DNA of 57,901 nt from a virus, in IMG/VR virus record IMGVR_UViG_3300047550_004781, positions 1-57,901 of that record; one strand, written 5' to 3'. The notes under the pieces are model-generated. The model saw only the letters and a program-made list of their open reading frames with translations, had not been told where the DNA came from and made no database searches. A program made the position numbers and the translations under genes. Of the stretch, positions 48,704 through 56,423 are shown one piece after another (within the stretch, counting starts at the first letter, position 1; each line of letters starts with the position of its first letter).

Positions 48704-50596
48704 ATGGCACAAGTTATACGTGAAGCACTGACATTTGATGATGTGTTGCTGGAGCCTGGTTATAGTAATGTACTACCAGCAGATGTTGATATACAAAGCA
48801 AGTTTAGCCGTAATATCAAGCTGAATATCCCCATCGTAAGTGCTGCCATGGACACTGTTACTGAGCATGAGATGGCCATTGCCATGGCAGAAGCTGGTGG
48901 CATTGGAGTGATTCACAAAAATCTAACTCATGATCAACAAGCTGCCGAAGTCAGCAAAGTCAAGCGTTATGTGAGTGGTATGGTGGTCAATCCTGTGACC
49001 ATCCAACCACAAGAGAAACTGGTGACAGTGCGGGAACTCATGCAACAGCATGATGTGAGTGGTATTCCTGTTGTATCAGGAGAGACAAACCGTTTGATTG
49101 GAATAGTAACCTATCGTGATGTTAGATTTGCCAAAGATCCCAATACTCTTGTAGAACAACTGATGACCAGTGAAAATTTGGTTACAGTCACAGGTAATGT
49201 AAGCCAGGATGAGGCTAGGGATCTCCTGCACAAGCATAGAATTGAAAAGTTAATTGTGGTAGATGAGAACTACAGTTGTGTGGGATTGATCACATTTAGA
49301 GATATTGATCGCGCTCAAGCCACGCCCTTGGCACTCAAAGACCCACATGGTAGACTGATGGTGGCTGCTGCTGTGGGGGTGAGTTTGCAAGAATTTATTC
49401 GAGCTCAGTGTTTGGTAAATGCTGGAGCGGATGCACTGGTGGTAGATACTGCCCATGGTCACACACAAGGAGTGGGAGATCAAGTCAAGCGCCTCAAAGC
49501 TGCTTATCCCAATTTGGATGTGGTGGCAGGCAATGTTGCCACACCCCAAGCAGCACAATACCTTTATGATAGTCAAGCAGATGGTATAAAGGTGGGAATA
49601 GGACCTGGTTGTTTTGTGCCCGGCATGCCTGTTGTAACCCACCAAGGAAGCAAACCAATAGAAAAAGTGCAAATTGGTGATAGAGTTTTGACTCACAAGG
49701 GTCAATGGAAACCTGTTACAAATCTGTTTACTTTTGATGATAAGAAACAGATTATTCATATAAATGATATCATTTGTACGCCCAATCATGAATTTTTTGT
49801 ATTGCATAAGAAATACCAGACTCTCGTAACAGACGACAAAATCCATGAGTATGCTGAATGGATAGAGGCCAAAAATCTAACAAAAGACTATTTGCTTATT
49901 CAGCATAACAGCTTTCCAAAATATAAATTGGTTGAGATTGACACCCTAACAGAAGAATCTTATGATGGTGTAACACATGATTTGGAAGTTGCCGATGATC
50001 ACTCCTACAATATAAATGGGGTGATAGTTCACAACAGTATTTGCACCACTCGTGTGGTGGCAGGAATTGGAATTCCACAGTTTAGTGCAATATTGGAAAC
50101 TGCAGAAATGTGTGAGAACATCAAACTGCCTCTGATTGCTGACGGCGGTATTCGCAGCAGCGGAGACATAGTCAAGGCTCTAGCAGCAGGTGCTCACAGT
50201 GTGATGTTGGGCAGCATGTTGGCTGGCACAGATGAAAGCCCAGGTGAGACGTTCATCTATCAGGGCAGAACCTACAAGAGCTATAGGGGTATGGGCAGTC
50301 TCAGTGCAATGAATCAAGGCAGTGCAGATAGATACAGTCAAGCAGGTATCAAACTCAACAAGATGGTTCCTGAAGGAGTGGAAGCTAGGGTGCCAGCCAG
50401 AGGTCCCCTGGGATTGGTGTTGCATCAGCTTGTGGGTGGATTGCGAAGTGGTATGGGATATGTGGGGGCTAAAGATTTGTTGAATTTACAAGCCCGGGCC
50501 CTGTTCCGAAGGATCACCAATGCGGGATTAAAAGAGAGCATTGTTCATGACGTGGCTATCACCAAGGAAGCACCCAACTACAATCACAACAGCTAG
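48704..50596 (+). CDS. guaB: IMP dehydrogenase with an in-frame mini-intein
   Basis: ATG 48704 with GAGG 8 nt upstream. Mature enzyme 488 residues (302 + 186), the usual GuaB length: TFDDVLLEPGYSNVLP, two CBS domains (~95-205), VVDTAHGH, DVVAGNVAT, then KVGIGPG. The 142-residue intein sits between that Gly and the Ser of SICTTR, the loop with the catalytic Cys, so the enzyme is inactive until splicing. After it come ADGGIRSSGDIVKALAAGA and YRGMGSLSAM. Makes XMP for GTP, the FolE substrate. Confidence 0.95.
   Translation: MAQVIREALTFDDVLLEPGYSNVLPADVDIQSKFSRNIKLNIPIVSAAMDTVTEHEMAIAMAEAGGIGVIHKNLTHDQQAAEVSKVKRYVSGMVVNPVTIQPQEKLVTVRELMQQHDVSGIPVVSGETNRLIGIVTYRDVRFAKDPNTLVEQLMTSENLVTVTGNVSQDEARDLLHKHRIEKLIVVDENYSCVGLITFRDIDRAQATPLALKDPHGRLMVAAAVGVSLQEFIRAQCLVNAGADALVVDTAHGHTQGVGDQVKRLKAAYPNLDVVAGNVATPQAAQYLYDSQADGIKVGIGPGCFVPGMPVVTHQGSKPIEKVQIGDRVLTHKGQWKPVTNLFTFDDKKQIIHINDIICTPNHEFFVLHKKYQTLVTDDKIHEYAEWIEAKNLTKDYLLIQHNSFPKYKLVEIDTLTEESYDGVTHDLEVADDHSYNINGVIVHNSICTTRVVAGIGIPQFSAILETAEMCENIKLPLIADGGIRSSGDIVKALAAGAHSVMLGSMLAGTDESPGETFIYQGRTYKSYRGMGSLSAMNQGSADRYSQAGIKLNKMVPEGVEARVPARGPLGLVLHQLVGGLRSGMGYVGAKDLLNLQARALFRRITNAGLKESIVHDVAITKEAPNYNHNS
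49610..50035 (+). other. contiguous mini-intein (IMPDH-1 type site)
   Basis: 142 residues, Cys1 (CFVPGMPVVTHQG) to His-Asn (VIVHN) with Ser+1. Block B is IICTPNHEFFVL; block F THDLEVADDHSYN. No endonuclease domain. Site and start sequence resemble the split intein IMPDH-1 known from ocean metagenomes, but here both halves are one open frame with no stop or start between them. Confidence 0.92.
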
Positions 50597-50610
50597 GGCA
50601 GAAAAAAATA

Positions 50611-50638
50611 TTGACAAGACTTGTGTAGAGTATATTAT
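50611..50638 (+). promoter_or_regulatory. early-type promoter
   Basis: TTGACA (50611-50616), 16-nt spacer, TATTAT (50633-50638), directly after guaB. Confidence 0.7.
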
Positions 50639-50674
50639 AGTGGGCAAGTTAAACAACACACAAGGTTATACACA

Positions 50675-51142
50675 ATGAATATGATGAACAAGCCTACGGT
50701 TGGTCTTTTTGGCACCTGTGGTAACAGCAAATGGCGCGAGCCATTTATTGCTCTCTATGAGAGTATGAACGTGCCCTACTTTAATCCTCAGGTTCCCAAT
50801 TGGAACTCAGAACTGGCAGCCAAGGAGGCTGAACATCTGGCCACAGATCCCATTGTGCTGATTCCCATCACCAATGAAACCAGTGGTATTGGCAGTTTGG
50901 CTGAGGTGGGCTTTACAGTGGCACAGGCAGCCATCAACAAGTGCTCCCGCAATTTTGTGATCTACATTGCTCCAACCGTGGATGAAACTCTGGTCACAGA
51001 TCCTGGAGTGGCCAAGGAAAGCAATCGCGCTCGTAAACTGGTGCTGGCACATCTCCACAAGCTACAACTCAACAACGTGATGGTTGTGAACAGCCTGGAG
51101 CACATGCTGGACGTGAGTGTGGGTCTCATTGACCGCATGTGA
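50675..51142 (+). CDS. nucleoside 2-deoxyribosyltransferase-like protein
   Basis: 155 residues from ATG 50675 (AAGG 9 nt upstream; ATG 50681 possible). Motifs: VGLFGTCGNSKWREPF, YFNPQVPNW, ADPI-like TDPIVLIPI, and SGIGSLAEVGF with the catalytic-type Glu. Family members exchange bases on deoxyribose or hydrolyse nucleotides. Beside guaB it may act in purine handling for modified DNA; that is inference. Confidence 0.75.
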   Translation: MNMMNKPTVGLFGTCGNSKWREPFIALYESMNVPYFNPQVPNWNSELAAKEAEHLATDPIVLIPITNETSGIGSLAEVGFTVAQAAINKCSRNFVIYIAPTVDETLVTDPGVAKESNRARKLVLAHLHKLQLNNVMVVNSLEHMLDVSVGLIDRM

Positions 51143-51207
51143 TCACAGAGACTATGTGAATTTGTACAATATTTGATGCTGTGCAATCAAGAACCAGGAA
51201 AAACACC

Positions 51208-51381
51208 ATGAGTCAACCCAATTGGGAAATTGTTGCAAGGGCTGTGTGCAACATGGAGGGCATAATCCAGGGCCTCAAGAACAAGACTTTGGAAAAATAT
51301 ATTGAGGCAAATCATGCAGCAAGGATTCCTTCATTGCAGGCATCCTATGCACAATGGCTAGCTCGTCAGACCCAATCTTGA
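51208..51381 (+). CDS. small unknown protein
   Basis: 57 residues from ATG 51208 with AGGA 8 nt upstream. Helical (WEIVARAVCNMEGIIQGLKN); no motif. Same strand between two promoter-led genes. Confidence 0.5.
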   Translation: MSQPNWEIVARAVCNMEGIIQGLKNKTLEKYIEANHAARIPSLQASYAQWLARQTQS

Positions 51382-51410
51382 ATTTCTGTGTGGGATGAGC
51401 TAATTTGTTG

Positions 51411-51438
51411 TTGACAGAACAGGCATCTGTAGTTGAAT
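51411..51438 (+). promoter_or_regulatory. early-type promoter (weak -10)
   Basis: TTGACA (51411-51416), 16-nt spacer, TTGAAT (51433-51438). Confidence 0.5.
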
Positions 51439-51464
51439 CTTCATGTGAAGAGTGAGAAACCACC

Positions 51465-52358
51465 ATGCTGCTGCAAGACCTAGCCAAAAAGAACCTTATC
51501 CATCCACCCAAGTGGCTGCCACATAACACATGTTATTTGGCAATTGTGGGTAGTGAAAGCTATGGCGCCAACCTACCAGGCACCAGCGACCAGGACATTC
51601 AGGGGTTTTGTATTCCGCCCAAGGACAATGTGTTTCCACATCTACAAGGTGAAATTCCTGGTTTTGGTAGTCAGATACAGAGGTTCAACGATTGGCAAGA
51701 GCATCACGTCAAGGACCCTGATAGGGTGATTGAATTTGATTTCGCTGTTTATAGCATTGTTAGGTTCTTTCATCTGGCCATGGAGAACAATCCCAATATT
51801 CTGGATATCATTGCCGTTCCAGCCAACTGCATCAAACACATCACCCCGGTTGGACAGCTGGTTCGAGATAACCGCCGCATGTTCTACCATGCTGGATGTT
51901 TTCACAAATTCAGGGGATATGCGGCAGCTCAGATGGCCAAGCTAGATGGAGGGTCCAATCGCAGCAACACCAAAAGGGCTGAATCCATTGCCAAATTTGG
52001 GTTGGATACCAAATTTCTCATGCACGTGGTGCGCCTGGCTCTCGAGTGTGAACAGATCCTTCTCACCGGAGATCTAGATCTCAAGCGAGATAGCCAATTT
52101 TTGCTGAGCGTTAGACAAGGAGAAATGTCTCTGGAAGATGGCAAGAAATGGTGGGCTAGCAAAGAAAGGGACCTAGAAACCGCATATTCGAATTGCAAGG
52201 TGGTACCCATGGTCCCCGACGAGGCGCGCATCAAGGAACTGCTGCTAGATTGCCTATCCGCACATTATGGCGATTTGTCGTCGGCTATCAAGGTGCAGGT
52301 TCCGATTGAGAGGATGATCGATGATCTGCAATCCCTGATTGATCGCTACAAGGTGTGA
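51465..52358 (+). CDS. phage nucleotidyltransferase (RlaP/PF10127-type)
   Basis: 297 residues. Pol-beta-type motif IVGSESYGANLPGTSDQDIQGF (G-S, then D-x-D) within residues 25-50, followed by VIEFDFAVYS with the third carboxylate. This predicted nucleotidyltransferase family is common in large phages; its substrate is unknown. The C terminus (IERMIDDLQSLIDRYKV) recurs as a tail in two broken genes downstream. Confidence 0.82.
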   Translation: MLLQDLAKKNLIHPPKWLPHNTCYLAIVGSESYGANLPGTSDQDIQGFCIPPKDNVFPHLQGEIPGFGSQIQRFNDWQEHHVKDPDRVIEFDFAVYSIVRFFHLAMENNPNILDIIAVPANCIKHITPVGQLVRDNRRMFYHAGCFHKFRGYAAAQMAKLDGGSNRSNTKRAESIAKFGLDTKFLMHVVRLALECEQILLTGDLDLKRDSQFLLSVRQGEMSLEDGKKWWASKERDLETAYSNCKVVPMVPDEARIKELLLDCLSAHYGDLSSAIKVQVPIERMIDDLQSLIDRYKV

Positions 52359-52359
52359 T

Positions 52360-52536
52360 CCTTCCTAGTTTCCACCCAGGTCCAGGGTCATCCAGGAATG
52401 CTTTTTGTATCAAGCCGTTGTTGTAATAACGCATTCCTTGGTTGCCCCTGGTGCCATTTAGTCGTCCTCGTGTCCAGCCATGACCGGGGCAACTATTAGA
52501 TCGTCTAACATTGATTCCATCGTTCCACCAGCTCAT
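52360..52536 (-). pseudogene. remnant of a homing-endonuclease modular domain
   Basis: Minus strand from ATG 52536: two copies of a W/YYN-D/N-G ... PG-x-GW-x-x-GR unit (MSWWNDGINVRR, PGHGWTRGRL; MRYYNNGLIQKAF, PGPGWKLGR), a DNA-binding module of phage homing endonucleases. The nuclease part is missing and the frame continues into the neighbouring gene antisense, so this is a scar. Confidence 0.6.
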
Positions 52537-52539
52537 AGA

Positions 52540-52607
52540 ACCAGGTAGGCGGCCACGCCCTGCTGACCGACCTGCAATGGCTGGTGGACAGGTATCGGGG
52601 GAGCTGA
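52540..52607 (+). pseudogene. orphan C-terminal tail of a lost gene
   Basis: An open frame ending ALLTDLQWLVDRYRGS (stop 52605-52607) with GC-rich codons, cut on its left by the endonuclease scar. The tail resembles those at 52340 and 53120. Confidence 0.45.
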
Positions 52608-52626
52608 TGCCGCCATAACCACCCGC

Positions 52627-53135
52627 ATGCGGGCCAGGGACATCATCACCGAGGACTATCGCACGGCCGCCGCCAGGTTCGTGCAGCAGGGCGCCCAGCG
52701 CGAGGAGGTGGACGCGCTGATCGCCCGCTGGTGGACAGGAACCAGATACGCCACGCCGAGCAGCGGCAGATAGACCGGTGGGCCCGGCAGGGCTGGCAGC
52801 GCTTCCGCGCCTTCGTGCTGGGCTGGGAGGGGCACGTCACGCCCACGCAGAGCAAGAGCAAGCGGCTGGTGGGCGATGCCGTGGTGCTCAGGGAGGATGA
52901 TCGCTGGCTGGTGGTCATACCCCTGGACAAGGAGGCCAGCTGCTTCCACGGCAGGAACACCGACTGGTGCACCGCCAAGCCACGCAGGACGCACTGGGAG
53001 GAACACTTCATAGATGCCCGGACCGTGCTGGAACAGCACTATGGCAGCCTGGCTGCCGCGGTGGTGCGGGTGCCGCAGATGGATACAATGATTAACGATC
53101 TTGAAGCCCTGGTGGCCAAATACAAGCAAAGTTGA
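52627..53135 (+). pseudogene. frameshifted WCTA-motif phage protein
   Basis: Frame 1 from ATG 52627 (MRARDIITEDYRTAAARFVQ) runs to TAG 52771-52773. Near 52730, homology-like sequence continues in another frame (VDRNQIRHAEQRQIDRWARQ, then SCFHGRNTDWCTAKP), ending with the tail TMINDLEALVAKYKQS. The short shift suggests a small deletion, and sequence after HWEEHF is also missing compared with typical WCTA proteins. GC-rich. Function of the family unknown. Confidence 0.6.
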
Positions 53136-53230
53136 TCTAGTGTGGACAGTGGTAGGGTCTTCGAATGGATGACAATTCAAATGACCCTATCTATATCCGC
53201 AACAGAGGAATATTTTTGTAGTGTTTCTAG

Positions 53231-53259
53231 TTGACAATTGGCTCTGTCAAGATTATTCT
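53231..53259 (+). promoter_or_regulatory. early-type promoter with -10 next to a start codon
   Basis: TTGACA (53231-53236), 17-nt spacer, TATTCT (53254-53259); ATG 53266 is 7 nt past the -10. Confidence 0.6.
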
Positions 53260-53265
53260 GGACTG

Positions 53266-53598
53266 ATGGAGCCAAACATACACAACAATGGGCTGTGTAC
53301 CCATTTTAGAGTGGGGCAGATTCGCAAGGACAGCCGCCTAAATCCAGAAGAAGTTTTTGTGATCACGCACATTTATGAATTAGTGTACAAGACCAGTGCA
53401 CGATCTATAAGAGTTGTAGGATATCCAATCAACCGCCAAACACATCCAAAAGAATATTTGCCAGCTAGACCATTGGGTATGGGAAAACCTGGAATAACAG
53501 AAGACCAATTACGAGATTTGGATTCTCAAAGCATGCTCAGTATGTATCCTTTTGTGATGTTTGATCCAGTTCATTCAGATTCCCAGCAAATAATGTGA
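53266..53598 (+). CDS. unknown protein, leaderless start
   Basis: 110 residues if ATG 53266 is used; an upstream GTG at 53221 would begin before the promoter. Beta-rich N half (THFRVGQIRKDSRLNPEEVF). No family. The 222 bases after it contain only a promoter for the next gene. Confidence 0.5.
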   Translation: MEPNIHNNGLCTHFRVGQIRKDSRLNPEEVFVITHIYELVYKTSARSIRVVGYPINRQTHPKEYLPARPLGMGKPGITEDQLRDLDSQSMLSMYPFVMFDPVHSDSQQIM

Positions 53599-53763
53599 AT
53601 CCAAGGTCAACATCTCTCAGTTTGATCAGAATGCTGTGAGCAGACTCCAAGGAATGAGAATACCTGTTACCACATCCACATGCGCTGGGGCAGACGGTAC
53701 CTGGTGACACAAGCAACATGATCTGTCATCTAGTGGTTGGGGCAAAACAAGCGATTTTTTTAG

Positions 53764-53791
53764 TTGACAAAATTTCACACCGTGTTATTGT
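53764..53791 (+). promoter_or_regulatory. early-type promoter
   Basis: TTGACA (53764-53769), 16-nt spacer, TATTGT (53786-53791), preceded by a run of T; AAGGAG then ATG 53822. Confidence 0.6.
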
Positions 53792-53821
53792 GGCAACACC
53801 ATCAAGGAGAGACAAAAACCC

Positions 53822-53944
53822 ATGTTTGCATTCACTTTCAAGGCCCCCAGCTATGTGGCTGCTCGTGAGTATGTTGCTCGCAGGGGATTTCGTGCCCGGA
53901 TCACCTATCTTATCAATGGATTTTGGTTGGCTGAACGGGCTTGA
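53822..53944 (+). CDS. 40-residue basic protein
   Basis: MFAFTFKAPSYVAAREYVAR then an Arg-rich middle and hydrophobic end (YLINGFWLAERA). Promoter and AAGGAG (12 nt upstream) support translation. TTGACA boxes at 53941 and 53952 overlap its stop but lack a good -10. Confidence 0.5.
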   Translation: MFAFTFKAPSYVAAREYVARRGFRARITYLINGFWLAERA

Positions 53945-53986
53945 CAATTGGTTGACATATTGCCCACCGCCAAAGGAGGATACGCC

Positions 53987-54331
53987 ATGATCTCTCGTCC
54001 ATCCCTTGAAACTGCTGGATATCGCCAGTGTCGCAACCCCATGCAGCGTGATGACTGGAATGCATGGCTGTTTCAGAAGCGGTTCAATGATGAACAGGGC
54101 ACTCGCTATTTTATTGATGTCATGGAATATGATTGGCAGCAATTTGCCCATAAGCTCTCTGGTACCAGATTCAGCTATGAACCTCATGTCACGATCTACA
54201 CAGGCAATGGAGATGCATCGTTCAGCATGATTGTTCAGGACGATGCTGCTTGTGCTAGCATAGAAGGCCTTGAAATCTTTGTAGAAAATATCTGGACCAA
54301 GCTGGGTGCGGGCTACTACGAGATCTACTGA
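53987..54331 (+). CDS. unknown protein
   Basis: 114 residues, ATG 53987 with AAAGGAGG 7 nt upstream, one of the best ribosome-binding sites here. Alpha/beta with RYFIDVMEYDWQQFAHKLSG and PHVTIYTGNGDASFSMIVQD. No family recognised. Confidence 0.6.
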   Translation: MISRPSLETAGYRQCRNPMQRDDWNAWLFQKRFNDEQGTRYFIDVMEYDWQQFAHKLSGTRFSYEPHVTIYTGNGDASFSMIVQDDAACASIEGLEIFVENIWTKLGAGYYEIY

Positions 54332-54433
54332 ATAGCAATAGGTTAGCTGATTTGACCCTATTCTCGTGCGGTAGATTAAAATCAACTGTGTGTGAACTAC
54401 ACTCAGGTGCACGAGAACAGGAGATTTTTGTGG

Positions 54434-54461
54434 TTGACATATGGGACAATCATGCTATGTT
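54434..54461 (+). promoter_or_regulatory. early-type promoter
   Basis: TTGACA (54434-54439), 16-nt spacer ending CATGC, TATGTT (54456-54461). An ATG sits 7 nt past the -10 and opens a 7-codon leader ORF. Confidence 0.7.
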
Positions 54462-54467
54462 GGCCAC

Positions 54468-54491
54468 ATGAAACAAGGAGAGAGCCCTTGA
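54468..54491 (+). CDS. 7-residue leaderless upstream ORF
   Basis: MKQGESP, starting at the predicted transcription start. The codons AAACAAGGAGAG double as the ribosome-binding site of the next gene, and its TGA overlaps the next ATG (TGATG). Translation of the mini-ORF may couple to or gate the downstream gene. Confidence 0.45.
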   Translation: MKQGESP

Positions 54492-54706
54492 TGCAAGATT
54501 CTCAACTGCGCAGTGAATACAAAGATAGTGACTATGTAGTGGAAATGGAAGGCATTGGTACAGTACCTATAACTCTACTGTCTCGTGAACACCTGATTCA
54601 GGAGTTGCGTAGGGCCATGGACAAGTTGGAAGATCTGGATGAGATCTTGCACAATGCTATCAGCAAGATCCACGATTGGCGCTATAGCATTGATGCGCGA
54701 GATTAG
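54491..54706 (+). CDS. small helical protein
   Basis: 71 residues from ATG 54491, AGGAGAG upstream inside the mini-ORF. A short beta part (YVVEMEGIGTVPITLLS) and a long acidic helix (LIQELRRAMDKLEDLDEIL). No family. Confidence 0.6.
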   Translation: MQDSQLRSEYKDSDYVVEMEGIGTVPITLLSREHLIQELRRAMDKLEDLDEILHNAISKIHDWRYSIDARD

Positions 54707-54732
54707 AGAACAAGAAACACCTTTTTTTTTGG

Positions 54733-54760
54733 TTGACAATTGGATCAACCATGCTATACT
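54733..54760 (+). promoter_or_regulatory. early-type promoter
   Basis: TTGACA (54733-54738), 16-nt spacer ending CATGC, TATACT (54755-54760), after a run of T. An ATG 9 nt past the -10 opens an 8-codon ORF. Confidence 0.72.
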
Positions 54761-54768
54761 GACCACAC

Positions 54769-54795
54769 ATGAGCAAAAGGACTTGTATATCATGA
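54769..54795 (+). CDS. 8-residue near-leaderless upstream ORF
   Basis: MSKRTCIS; the stop TGA overlaps the start of the next gene (ATGA), and the internal AAAAGGA can serve as its ribosome-binding site. Same arrangement as at 54468. Confidence 0.45.
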   Translation: MSKRTCIS

Positions 54796-55214
54796 CCAAC
54801 ATCGAAGCTTTCGTCAAGCTGGGTCGTTTCATGATCTCGCATGCCAGCCAGTTTGTGGATGATACCCAGTGCAATCGTTGGGCCCGTTCGGGCCAGCTGC
54901 TCACAGAGATGGGTATGCCGTTTGCACCCAAGCTCAGTGAGTTTGGGAAGGAACAGATTGACACTGTGCGTGAAGCGGCCAGTGTGATGTCTGGCAAGAC
55001 GGAAATGCCTGCCAAGTTACAGCCACATGCCATAGAGCAGCCACGCCGCACACGACGGGCTCGTATGACCAAGGCCATGACCAGGGACCAGGCATCCAAG
55101 GTTGCCAAGACTGCCAAGGTTGCCAAGCCTGTCAAGGCCACCAAGACCAGCAACGCTGTTGCTCCGGTGGTCAAGCGGGGCCGTGGTCGTCCGCGCAAGA
55201 ATCCTGTGGCCTAA
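54792..55214 (+). CDS. AT-hook-like DNA-binding protein
   Basis: 140 residues. N half helical and soluble (FVKLGRFMISHASQFVDDTQ). C half Lys/Ala/Thr-rich with repeated K-V-A-K units, ending KRGRGRPRKNP, a canonical AT-hook. Likely a small DNA-binding or DNA-compacting protein made early. Confidence 0.68.
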   Translation: MTNIEAFVKLGRFMISHASQFVDDTQCNRWARSGQLLTEMGMPFAPKLSEFGKEQIDTVREAASVMSGKTEMPAKLQPHAIEQPRRTRRARMTKAMTRDQASKVAKTAKVAKPVKATKTSNAVAPVVKRGRGRPRKNPVA

Positions 55215-55220
55215 CCTGTT

Positions 55221-55313
55221 ATGTCCAACCGTACCAAAAAAATGGTGCACGGTGCAATTTGGACCAGAAAATCCCCAGGTGTAGACCACTCTAGAACCAG
55301 GATGATACCATGA
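55221..55313 (+). CDS. possible 30-residue basic peptide
   Basis: MSNRTKKMVHGAIWTRKSPG..., stop overlapping the next ATG (ATGA). Support is limited to that overlap. Confidence 0.28.
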   Translation: MSNRTKKMVHGAIWTRKSPGVDHSRTRMIP

Positions 55314-56161
55314 GGACACTTTCCAGCAACATCGACTCCAGCGTGAATTTCATCGAGCAACAGCTGACGGGATTCATCGAAAGCCGATACGTTCGCCGGA
55401 CCGTCGATTATTTCATAGCATATCTAAGCAGCCAAACCGGATGCAATCGTGGATGCAGGATGTGCCATCTAACGGCAACGAAGCAAACACAGTTCACCAA
55501 CTGCGATCTGCAGGATTTTGCCAATCAGCTTGATACGGTTTTCGCCCATTAAGACAGGGATCTACCAGCACGATACATGCACGTTAACTGGATGGCACGT
55601 GGTGAACCTCTGGCGAATCCCACCATCACCGAGACCAGCACGGATCTCCTGCTCAGGTTGGGACGCATGGCCAACGACAGGAACCTGCCGGTCAAGTTTA
55701 ACATCTCGACGATCATGCCATTGACCATGAGAAAATCACTGGTAGAAATGTTCCCCATGATACATCCGACGATCTACTACAGCGTCTATTCGACGGACAA
55801 GAGTTTCCGGGACAAATGGTTGCCAGGTGCGTTGCCGGTTGGCCGGGCATTGGAAATGCTGGCGGAATATCAGAACTTCAGCAGGAAGATCATCAAGTTC
55901 CATGGTGCGTTCATCAGGGGTCAGAATGACCACGATAAGGACATCAACGCGCTGATGTCCGCGATTTCCAGCCACGGTATCCGAGGTGAATTCAACGTGG
56001 TCAGATATAATCCATTCAGCGTTCTTCAGGGGGAAGAAAGTCCCCATGTCGACATGATAGCCCAGATGATATCCCAGTACATGCCCTGCAAGGTCATACC
56101 AAGGGTGGGGATAGATGTTTATTCATCATGTGGTCAATTTGTTCCAAAGAAAGAGGAATGA
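55310..56161 (+). pseudogene. RlmN/Cfr-like radical SAM protein interrupted by an in-frame stop
   Basis: One frame of 283 codons broken only by TAA at 55550-55552 (codon 81). Before it: GCNRGCRMCHLTATKQT with the C-x3-C-x2-C cluster. After it: HVNWMARGEPLAN, HPTIYYSVYSTD and, near the end, VYSSCGQF, matching the second catalytic Cys of RlmN. RlmN methylates A2503 of 23S rRNA and A37 of some tRNAs. The N-terminal accessory domain of bacterial RlmN is absent. The stop falls where Tyr would fit, a one-base change. The second half could restart at ATG 55577 but would lack the cluster. Confidence 0.75.
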
Positions 56162-56230
56162 ATCCTACGGTGGCTATAATGGTAGCTACCTTAGGATGCG
56201 TTTTTCCTAAGATTAGATCTTTCTTTACCA
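56162..56230 (+). terminator. two hairpins after the RlmN-like gene
   Basis: GGTGGCTA/TAGCTACC (one wobble pair) and CTTAGGA-tgcgttttt-TCCTAAG follow one another; either could terminate transcription. Confidence 0.45.
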
Positions 56231-56246
56231 AACACGGAATACACGC

Positions 56247-56423
56247 ATGCGTATGTGCCCAGACCTGTATGACGTTTTGGCTCAGCGCATGGGTGCTTTG
56301 AACGGGGATATTGCTGCATATAGGCAGCGGCTGATTGAGCAGGGGCGTAGCCACGATGTGGAAAAACGCCTGCGATGGGACATGATGTGGGCTGCTGTGG
56401 GCAGCACCTGGAAGGTTGATTGA
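56247..56423 (+). CDS. 58-residue helical protein
   Basis: From ATG 56247: MRMCPDLYDVLAQRMGALNG then RQRLIEQGRSHDVEKRLRWD. Helical and charged, with aromatic end. No family recognised. Confidence 0.5.
   Translation: MRMCPDLYDVLAQRMGALNGDIAAYRQRLIEQGRSHDVEKRLRWDMMWAAVGSTWKVD

Noticed and set aside
53537-53719. 60-residue minus-strand frame in the gap after 53598
   Set aside because: Antisense to the end of the plus-strand gene; no motif and no promoter facing that way.
53941-53975. Tandem TTGACA boxes before 53987
   Set aside because: No acceptable -10 at 15-18 nt from either box; the gene may depend on the promoter at 53764.
55310-56161. Stop-codon reassignment (TAA as Tyr)
   Set aside because: TAA, TAG and TGA all end well-supported genes throughout the window, so one internal TAA is better explained by mutation or error.
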